DNA of 11,202 nt from positions 1 through 11,202 of the forward strand of contig NZ_CAPJ01000497.1 of NCBI RefSeq assembly GCF_000331775.1, written 5' to 3'. A model generated the notes under the pieces. The model saw only the letters and a list, made by a program, of their open reading frames with translations, searched no databases and was not told the origin of the DNA. This stretch comes from Xanthomonas translucens pv. translucens DSM 18974 (lineage in GTDB: Bacteria > Pseudomonadota > Gammaproteobacteria > Xanthomonadales > Xanthomonadaceae). The translations under genes and the position numbers were made by a program. Shown piece by piece: positions 6,314 through 11,202 of the stretch; within the stretch, counting starts at the first letter, position 1; every line of letters begins with the position of its first letter.

Positions 6314-6670
6314 TTTCAGCGATTGCCTGCGCCGCCACGCTATCCGGTCAAATGCACGGCAAGGCAGGGAGGTTGCACGATTTGTGTAACGCAGCAGGCG
6401 TATCGACGGCACTGCCGCGAACTTTAGGCCTAGGTTCAGCATCTTTATGGGCGACCTCGGTTTGTCTACACAAAAATTGTCGCTTTTTGCGGACGACCCG
6501 CGTATGGTAGGTCCCACTGTGTTTGCTAGGGTCACCGTGAATCGTGGCCTGGTGCAGTTGATCTCGCGATCCGCTTCATCGTTCCGCTTTACCAACGCCT
6601 GCAACTCAGTCTCGGCCCCGATACCCGGTGGCTGCGATTTTTTTCAATTCAATGTTTCAGGAGTTAGTAA
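6314..6670 (+). promoter_or_regulatory. Promoter and long leader region of the cold-shock gene
   Basis: No gene is visible in these 357 bases; the short open frames lack ribosome binding sites and family likeness. From about 6420 the composition turns AT-rich compared with the rest of the window. A plausible start lies in 6461-6510: TATGGT at 6503-6508 is a possible -10, but no well-spaced -35 is present (TTGTCG at 6477-6482 is 20 bases away). A start near 6515 would give a leader of about 155 bases, similar to the long untranslated leader of E. coli cspA that folds differently in the cold. TTTGT/ACAAA (6461-6474) is a small inverted repeat just upstream. The region ends with AGGAG at 6659-6663, a strong ribosome binding site seven bases before the ATG. 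Confidence 0.5.
6607..6644 (+). terminator. Terminator-like hairpin inside the cspA leader (possible attenuator)
   Basis: CAGTC (6607-6611) can pair with GGCTG (6630-6634), and inside it CGG (6613-6615) with CCG (6625-6627). Three bases later is a run of seven T (6638-6644), only 14 bases before the AGGAG ribosome binding site. Hairpin plus T-run is the layout of an intrinsic terminator, so the leader may attenuate transcription. The stem is short and interrupted, and the T-run alone could serve a cold-box or ribosome-access role instead. Confidence 0.25.
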
Positions 6671-6880
6671 ATGAGCGATCGTCAGTGTGGTACCGTGAAG
6701 TGGTTCAACGATGCCAAGGGCTTCGGCTTCATCACCCCGGAAAGCGGCCCCGACCTGTTCGTGCACTTCCGCGCAATCCAGGGCACCGGTTTCAAGTCGC
6801 TTCAGGAAGGCCAGAAGGTGACGTTCGTCGCCGTCCAGGGCCAGAAGGGCATGCAGGCTGACCAGGTGCAGGCCGTCTAA
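6671..6880 (+). CDS. cspA: CspA-family cold-shock protein
   Basis: A 69-residue, single-domain cold-shock protein, the typical length. It binds single-stranded RNA and DNA through a five-stranded beta barrel and acts as an RNA chaperone and antiterminator. The start [18 protein letters not shown] includes RNP1 KGFGFI (16-21); RNP2 is LFVHF (29-33). A minor departure is HFRAIQ after RNP2, where many family members read HFSAI. AGGAG at 6659-6663 is a strong, well-spaced ribosome binding site. The gene is monocistronic: a long leader in front and a strong terminator 29 bases after the stop. Cold induction is likely from family and leader length but is not proven by the sequence, since some paralogues are constitutive. 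Confidence 0.96.
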   Translation: MSDRQCGTVKWFNDAKGFGFITPESGPDLFVHFRAIQGTGFKSLQEGQKVTFVAVQGQKGMQADQVQAV

Positions 6881-6909
6881 ATCTAGACGCCAGCTGCAGC
6901 AAGTTTGCC

Positions 6910-6942
6910 AAAACGCCGGGAGCGCAAGCTTTCGGCGTTTTT
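6910..6942 (+). terminator. Strong intrinsic terminator of cspA
   Basis: AAAACGCCG (6910-6918) pairs perfectly with CGGCGTTTT (6933-6941). The stem continues through two G-U pairs and AGC/GCT (6921-6923, 6928-6930) to close on a GCAA tetraloop, a stable GNRA loop. Five T residues (6938-6942) finish the structure. The A-run on the left arm means it may also work on the minus strand. Confidence 0.88.
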
Positions 6943-7080
6943 CATTTGTGCGCTGTGACCCCGCGGTTGCCACGATCGGCCCGCGGTCGCATCGGGGCGT
7001 AGCCGCGCCTGCGTTGCATGCGCGGCCTGCCGCCGGGTACGGCTACCATTGCCGGCCACGCGTCCTCCGGAGCCGTTGCC

Positions 7081-7776
7081 ATGATCACCGTCCATCACCT
7101 CAACCAGTCCCGTTCCCAGCGCGTGCTGTGGCTGCTGGAGGAACTGGCGCTGCCCTATCAGGTGGTCAAGTACCAGCGCGACCCGCAGACCATGCTGGCG
7201 CCGCCGGAACTGCGCGCGATCCATCCGCTGGGCAAGTCGCCGGTGCTGGTCGACGACGGCCACGTGTTGGCCGAATCCGGCGCGATCCTCGATTACCTGG
7301 TGGAGCGCTACGACACCGTGCGCGCGCTGTCGCCTTCGCCGCAGCCGCTGGAGGCGCCCGAGCGCCTGCGCTACCGCTACTGGATGCATTACGCCGAAGG
7401 CTCGGCGATGCCGCCGCTGCTGATGAGCCTGGTGTTCGGGCGCATCCGTTCGGCGAAGATGCCGTTCTTCGCGCGGCCGATCGCCCGCGCCATCGTCGAC
7501 AAGGCGATGCACGGCTTCGTCGGCCCGCAGCTGACGCTGCACCTGGACTGGATGGAGCGCGAGCTGGCCGCCACCGGCTGGTTCGCCGGCGAGCGCTTCA
7601 CCGCCGCCGACGTGCAGATGAGCTTCCCGGTGCAGGCCGCGGCCGCACGCGCCGGGCTGCAGGCCTATCCAAACCTGGCCGGCTTCGTGCAACGCATCGA
7701 GCAGCGCCCGGCCTACCAGCGCGCGCTGCAGCAGGGCGGGCCGTTCGAGCTGCTCGGCAGCGGCAAGGCCGACTGA
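7081..7776 (+). CDS. Glutathione S-transferase family protein (Gtt1-like)
   Basis: A 231-residue two-domain GST. The N-terminal thioredoxin-fold half opens with ITVHHLNQSRSQRVLWLLEE, like yeast Gtt1 and its bacterial relatives; S10 or S12 is the likely glutathione-activating serine. HPLGKSPVL (48-56) holds the cis-proline P54 and AESGAIL (64-70) the E65-S66 pair that binds the glutamyl part of glutathione. The all-helical C-terminal half contains FTAADVQMS, the usual N-capping box and conserved aspartate of GSTs. It probably conjugates or reduces electrophiles or peroxides in the cytoplasm; the substrate is unknown. ATG 7081 has GGAG at 7069-7072, eight bases away; the frame is open upstream to 7018 but has no such site. 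TACCAT at 7044-7049 may be the -10. Convergent with the hydrolase gene. Confidence 0.92.
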   Translation: MITVHHLNQSRSQRVLWLLEELALPYQVVKYQRDPQTMLAPPELRAIHPLGKSPVLVDDGHVLAESGAILDYLVERYDTVRALSPSPQPLEAPERLRYRYWMHYAEGSAMPPLLMSLVFGRIRSAKMPFFARPIARAIVDKAMHGFVGPQLTLHLDWMERELAATGWFAGERFTAADVQMSFPVQAAAARAGLQAYPNLAGFVQRIEQRPAYQRALQQGGPFELLGSGKAD

Positions 7777-7792
7777 GGCCGGGCGTTGCACG

Positions 7793-7820
7793 CGGCGCGG
7801 GCGCTCGACACGCCGCGCCG
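7793..7820. terminator. GC-rich hairpin between convergent GST and hydrolase genes
   Basis: CGGCGCGG (7793-7800) and CCGCGCCG (7813-7820) are perfect inverted repeats of eight bases. With one bulged G (7801) the stem extends by two more pairs, leaving the loop CTCGACA. It fills most of the 47-base gap between the two stop codons and would form in transcripts from both sides. No T-tract follows in either direction, so it may be a bidirectional stop or an RNA end-protecting hairpin rather than a classical terminator. Confidence 0.45.
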
Positions 7821-7823
7821 GAT

Positions 7824-8720
7824 TCACGGTGGCGGCATGCGTGGCTGGCACTGGCGCACGAAGGCGATGCTGTCGGCCATGACCGGCAGCGCCGGATCGT
7901 CCTTGCGTAGCGCCAACGCCAGGTGCAGGTGGCCGACGCCGGGATAGAGCTTCAGTTCGGCGGGCACGCCGGCGCGTTGCAAGGCCGCCTGCAACGACTG
8001 GCTGTCGCGCGGTTCGACCACGCGGTCGTCGGCGCCGTGCAGCAGCAGCGCCGGCGGTTCGTCGCCATCGATGAAGGCGACCGGTTGCGAGCGCCGCTGC
8101 TGTGCCGGGTCGCGGCCGAACATGCCGATCAGGTCGGGATCGGTCAGCGGCAGGAAGTCATAGGGACCGGCCAGGCCGACCAGGCCGCATAGCTGCCGCG
8201 GCGACAGGCCCTGCGCCTGCAGCCAGCGGCCGTCGCTGGCCAGCAGCGCGGCCATGTGCGCGCCGGCGGAGTGTCCCATCAGCACCAGCCGCTGCGGGTC
8301 GCCGCCGTGCTCAGCGGCATGGCGCTGGCTCCAGGCCACGGCGGCGGCGGCGTCGTGCATGAAGCCGTCCAGGGTCACCTGCGGGTATTTGCGGTAATCC
8401 GGCACGATCGCGACCACGCCGTGCCGCGCCAGCGCTTCGCCGGCCCAGCGGTACTGCTGGCGGTTGCCGGTCTTCCAGGTGCCGCCGTGGAAGAACACCA
8501 CCACCGGCGCGTCGTTGGCTGCGGCCGGGCGGTAGACGTCTAGCTTCAAGCCGTGCGCTGCATCGAACACGATGCCGCGCTGCTCGCTCAGCCCGTGGCG
8601 CCCGGAGCCGGCATTGAGGCCGGCGAAGAACACGCTGCTGCAGGCGGAGACCAGCAGCGAGGACAGCGCGACCAGCAGGTGGCGCGGCCAGCGCGGCGGC
8701 AACAGCGAACGTTCGGACAT
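7824..8720 (-). CDS. Alpha/beta hydrolase (esterase/lipase-like), predicted lipoprotein
   Basis: A 298-residue alpha/beta hydrolase of the carboxylesterase/HSL-like group. Residues 1-27 look like a lipoprotein signal: basic start, hydrophobic [10 protein letters not shown], then lipobox VSAC with C27. Serine at +2 suggests outer-membrane sorting. The fold carries the oxyanion motif HGG (78-80), the nucleophile elbow GHSAG (149-153, S151), the acid in [11 protein letters not shown] (most likely D232) and the histidine in GVGHLHL (H264). [14 protein letters not shown] is close to the arylformamidase/BD-FAE type of esterase, but the substrate cannot be named. The ATG is at 8720-8718; the longer open frame to 9164 runs into antisense of selO and was not used. 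No strong ribosome binding site is visible. Convergent with the GST gene and divergent from selO. Confidence 0.88.
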   Translation of the reverse strand: MSERSLLPPRWPRHLLVALSSLLVSACSSVFFAGLNAGSGRHGLSEQRGIVFDAAHGLKLDVYRPAAANDAPVVVFFHGGTWKTGNRQQYRWAGEALARHGVVAIVPDYRKYPQVTLDGFMHDAAAAVAWSQRHAAEHGGDPQRLVLMGHSAGAHMAALLASDGRWLQAQGLSPRQLCGLVGLAGPYDFLPLTDPDLIGMFGRDPAQQRRSQPVAFIDGDEPPALLLHGADDRVVEPRDSQSLQAALQRAGVPAELKLYPGVGHLHLALALRKDDPALPVMADSIAFVRQCQPRMPPP

Positions 8721-8866
8721 AGGCGGTACCTGTGGAAAGGAGCAGGAGCATGCCGCATGCGCATGTCGGCAGCGAGTGCATGGTGTGGCGGTCCTGCAGG
8801 CAACTACGCGGGAGATGATGCTGCGGATGCGCTGTGTCGGCTGCAGGCGCAGTCTTGTGTACTTCG

Positions 8867-8926
8867 CTCCGCGAGCCGCTTCGCGCCGGACCCTCACCCC
8901 AACTCCTCTCCCGACGGGAGAGGGCT
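8867..8926. repeat. Dispersed intergenic hairpin repeat, copy 2, just before selO
   Basis: This 60-base element is the second copy of the repeat at 6253-6313. Its hairpin is perfect: CCTCTCCC (8905-8912), loop GAC, GGGAGAGG (8916-8923). Relative to copy 1 the two CC bases at 8905-8906 are TT, which still pair as G-U in plus-strand RNA. It ends 14 bases before the selO start codon, so it lies in the selO promoter or leader. The rest of the 220-base gap (8721-8866) holds only three GCATG-type hexamers at 8748-8766 and no gene. Confidence 0.78.
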
Positions 8927-8940
8927 GTAAGCTGGCGCGT

Positions 8941-10494
8941 ATGCCGCCATTGCGCTTAGACAACCGTTTTACCGCCGAATTGCCCGGCGATCCCGAGCGC
9001 GGCCCGCGCCTGCGCGAGGTATTGGGCGCGCTGTGGTCGGAGGTCGCGCCGACGCCGGTGGCCGCGCCACAGCTGCTGGCCCACTCGCGCGAGGTCGCGG
9101 CGATGCTGGGCTTCTCGGAGCAGGAGGTGCTCGCGGCGCAGTTCGCCGAGGTCTTCGCCGGCAACGCGCTCTACCCGGGCATGCGGCCGTATGCGGCGAA
9201 CTACGGCGGCCACCAGTTCGGGCATTGGGCCGGGCAGCTCGGCGACGGCCGCGCGATCGCGCTGGGCGAGGCGCTGGGCGCGGACGGACGACGCTGGGAA
9301 CTGCAGCTCAAGGGCGCCGGGCGCACGCCGTATTCGCGCGGCGCCGACGGCCGCGCGGTGCTGCGCTCGTCGATCCGCGAATTCCTGTGCAGCGAGGCGA
9401 TGCACCATCTCGGCGTGCCGACCACGCGCGCGCTGAGCCTGGTCGCCAGCGGCGAGCGCGTGGTGCGCGACATGTTCTACGACGGCCATCCGCGTGCCGA
9501 GCCGGGCGCGGTGGTGTGCCGGGTCGCGCCGTCGTTCGTGCGCTTCGGCAGTTTCGAACTGCCGGCCGCGCGCGGCGACACGGCCTTGCTGCGGCAACTG
9601 GCCGACTTCGTGATCGACCGCGATTTCCCCAGGCTGCGCACGTGCGGCGCCAGTCGCTACGCCGACTGGTTCGGCGAGGTCTGCGCGCGCACCGCGACGA
9701 TGGTCGCGCAGTGGATGCGGGTCGGCTTCGTGCACGGGGTGATGAACACCGACAACATGTCGATCCTGGGGCTGACCATCGACTACGGCCCTTACGGCTG
9801 GATCGACGACTACGATCCGGATTGGACGCCGAACACCACCGATGCGCAGGGCCGCCGCTATCGTTTCGGCACCCAGCCGCAGATCGCGTACTGGAACCTG
9901 ACGCGGCTGGCGCAGGCGCTGGCGCCGCTGTTCGCCGACGTGGCGCCGCTGCAGGCCGGATTGGCGCGTTTCCGTGACACATACGCGCAGGCCGAACGCG
10001 ACAGCGCCGCCGCCAAGCTCGGCCTGGCCGAATGCGGCGCGGCCGACCTGGCGCTGCTGCAGGACCTGCTGCATTTGCTGCAGCAGGGCGAGGTGGACAT
10101 GACCTTATGGTTCCGCGGGCTGAGCGCGGCGCAGCTGCCGATGCTGGCGGACCTGGCCGATGCGTTCTACGGCCCGGCCAAGCTGGCCGCGCAGGCGCCG
10201 GCGTTCGAGGCTTGGCTGGCGCGCTACGCGCAGCGGCTGCAGGCCGATCCGCTGCCGGCAGCCGCGCGCGTGACGAAGATGCGCGCAGCCAATCCGCGCT
10301 ACGTGCTGCGCAATTACCTGGCGCAGCAGGCGATCGACCGGGCCGAGCAGGGCGACGCCGACGGCATCGCCGAATTGCTGGACGTGCTGCGCCGTCCCTA
10401 CGACGAGCAGCCGGGACGCGAGGCGTTCGCGGCGCGGCGTCCGGACTGGGCGCGCGAACGCGCCGGTTGTTCGATGCTGTCGTGCAGTTCCTGA
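8941..10494 (+). CDS. selO: Protein adenylyltransferase SelO (YdiU/UPF0061, pseudokinase AMPylator)
   Basis: A 517-residue SelO. The enzyme has an inverted-ATP kinase-like fold and transfers AMP to Ser, Thr or Tyr of target proteins, with a role in redox homeostasis. Visible family marks: [19 protein letters not shown] (87-105), [13 protein letters not shown] with K124, [10 protein letters not shown] (265-274) with D271 and N272, and DYGP with D281; D271 and D281 correspond to E. coli D246 and D256 with the same spacing. The C-terminus ends SCSS, with C515 at the position of selenocysteine in animal SelO. Residue P297 replaces the E. coli cysteine C272. ATG 8941 is the family-like start ([10 protein letters not shown]); the frame is open up to 8572 but that part covers the intergenic repeat. 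No well-placed Shine-Dalgarno sequence: the repeat's GGGAGAGG lies 17 bases away. Convergent with the TetR gene. Confidence 0.95.
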   Translation: MPPLRLDNRFTAELPGDPERGPRLREVLGALWSEVAPTPVAAPQLLAHSREVAAMLGFSEQEVLAAQFAEVFAGNALYPGMRPYAANYGGHQFGHWAGQLGDGRAIALGEALGADGRRWELQLKGAGRTPYSRGADGRAVLRSSIREFLCSEAMHHLGVPTTRALSLVASGERVVRDMFYDGHPRAEPGAVVCRVAPSFVRFGSFELPAARGDTALLRQLADFVIDRDFPRLRTCGASRYADWFGEVCARTATMVAQWMRVGFVHGVMNTDNMSILGLTIDYGPYGWIDDYDPDWTPNTTDAQGRRYRFGTQPQIAYWNLTRLAQALAPLFADVAPLQAGLARFRDTYAQAERDSAAAKLGLAECGAADLALLQDLLHLLQQGEVDMTLWFRGLSAAQLPMLADLADAFYGPAKLAAQAPAFEAWLARYAQRLQADPLPAAARVTKMRAANPRYVLRNYLAQQAIDRAEQGDADGIAELLDVLRRPYDEQPGREAFAARRPDWARERAGCSMLSCSS

Positions 10495-10530
10495 CCAGGC
10501 GCGACGTGCTGCAGCAGGAGCTGCAGCCGC

Positions 10531-10552
10531 GACGCCTTGCCGGCAACGCGTC
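10531..10552. terminator. Hairpin between convergent selO and TetR genes
   Basis: GACGCCTTGCC (10531-10541) and GGCAACGCGTC (10542-10552) form a near-perfect inverted repeat of 22 bases with a single C-C mismatch; the central bases would form the loop. It lies in the 117-base gap between the two stop codons. There is no T-run on either strand, so a classical terminator is not shown. CTGCAG occurs twice at 10509-10526, just upstream. Confidence 0.3.
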
Positions 10553-10611
10553 TGGGCTGAAACCTCGCCGTGAAAAGCGCGGCGCGCGCAGCGCAAGTGA
10601 GGTGCCGGACG

Positions 10612-11202
10612 TCAGCGCGGCGCAGCTGCGCGATAGCGCCAGGCGGCAAGGAACGTGGCCACCACTTCCGCGGCCAGCGCCTGCTGGCTATCGCGATCCG
10701 GGGCCTGCCCGTTGAGCATCGCGCCGGGGTAGGCGTAGCCGATCGCCGCGCCGATGAAGGCGCTGGCGGCCAGCGTGGGCGAGGCCACGCTGACGTCACC
10801 GCGCGCATCCCGCCTCTGCAGCAGGTCGCTCAGGCGCTGGCGCAGGCGCCCGGTGCGGCGCTGGTGCATCGACTGCAGCAGGTCCGGCATCTGCGCGCTG
10901 GCCTGCACCAGCAGCCGATGCAGGCGCAGCGAGGACGGCGCGTACAGGTGCGCCTGCACGGTCAGCGCGATCTGCTGCAGCGTGCGCGGCAGGTCCTGCG
11001 AGGCCGCATCGCCGATGTTCTCCAACTGCGCCTGCAGTTCCTCGTTCAGCGCCTCGAACACCTGCATCAACAGGTCGGCCTTGCTGGAGAAATGGTTGTA
11101 CAGGCTCTGCCGGGTGAGCCCGGCATGCAGCGCGATCTGCTCCAGCGAGACCTCCAGGCCGTGCTCCAGCAGCAGTTCGCGCGCGGCGCGCAACAACCGC
11201 GG
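10612..11202 (-). CDS. TetR/AcrR-family transcriptional regulator, 5' end outside window
   Basis: About 196 residues are present and the frame runs off the right edge (in-frame codons for Pro-Arg precede the TTG at 11196), so the true start is probably 10-25 codons further. The N-terminal helix-turn-helix is clear: LLRAARELLLEHGLEVSLEQIALHAGLTRQSLYNHFSSKADLL, read in two overlapping parts, has the GLTRQSLYNHF recognition helix and the following FSSKADLL that mark TetR/AcrR. The rest is a helical ligand-binding domain with no recognisable specificity. TetR proteins usually repress a neighbouring gene, often divergent from them; that neighbour would lie to the right, outside this window. selO is convergent, so it is a less likely target. 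Confidence 0.88.
   Translation of the reverse strand, partial: PRLLRAARELLLEHGLEVSLEQIALHAGLTRQSLYNHFSSKADLLMQVFEALNEELQAQLENIGDAASQDLPRTLQQIALTVQAHLYAPSSLRLHRLLVQASAQMPDLLQSMHQRRTGRLRQRLSDLLQRRDARGDVSVASPTLAASAFIGAAIGYAYPGAMLNGQAPDRDSQQALAAEVVATFLAAWRYRAAAPR

Noticed and set aside
5292..6338. Upstream extension of the yaeQ frame to 6338
   Set aside because: It is antisense to the RluA-family gene and unlike YaeQ; the 181-residue product from 5291 matches the family length.
6240..6670. Small protein genes in the gap before cspA
   Set aside because: The open frames there lack ribosome binding sites and family likeness, and they cross the repeat and the cold-shock leader.
8572..8940. Upstream in-frame extension of selO to 8572
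   Set aside because: It would overlap the divergent hydrolase start and translate the dispersed hairpin repeat; SelO proteins start as at 8941.

Overview
This very GC-rich 11.2 kb window looks like a chromosomal housekeeping region of a Xanthomonas or a close Xanthomonadaceae relative. The main reasons are a FimX-type regulator of the Xanthomonas form, the order yaeQ - RdsA-like flavoprotein - fimX (from memory, X. citri YaeQ is XAC2396 and FimX is XAC2398, so the same order), and short G/C-run intergenic repeats of the kind that litter Xanthomonas genomes. I see no integrase, transposase, tRNA, rRNA, CRISPR array, toxin-antitoxin pair or recognisable defence system.

Layout, left to right. 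A 5' fragment of gluQ (minus; Glu-Q tRNA(Asp) synthetase) runs off the left edge. Divergent from it is htpX (plus; membrane heat-shock zinc protease). Then comes a minus-strand block: fimX (degenerate REC-PAS-GGDEF-EAL protein of type IV pilus control), an RdsA/YhiN-type flavoprotein, and yaeQ, the last two overlapping by four bases. Divergent from yaeQ, across only 42 bases, is an RluA-family pseudouridine synthase (plus). A 431-base non-coding stretch follows, with one copy of a dispersed hairpin repeat and then the long leader of a CspA-type cold-shock gene, which ends in a strong intrinsic terminator. After it lie a Gtt1-like glutathione S-transferase (plus) and, convergent with it, a lipoprotein-type alpha/beta hydrolase (minus). 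A second copy of the hairpin repeat ends 14 bases before selO (plus; protein AMPylator). Convergent with selO is a TetR-family regulator (minus) that runs off the right edge.

The genes do not form one pathway. Several are linked by stress and protein or RNA quality control: HtpX (membrane proteolysis), the cold-shock protein (RNA chaperone), GST and SelO (redox stress), GluQ and the RluA-family enzyme (RNA modification). FimX is the only clear signalling gene. The points most worth checking are a SelO lacking the cysteine that pairs with its C-terminal cysteine in E. coli, a palindrome carrying heat-shock -35 elements before htpX, a terminator-like hairpin in the cspA leader, and the pair of dispersed hairpin repeats. 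I found no convincing new multi-gene system.
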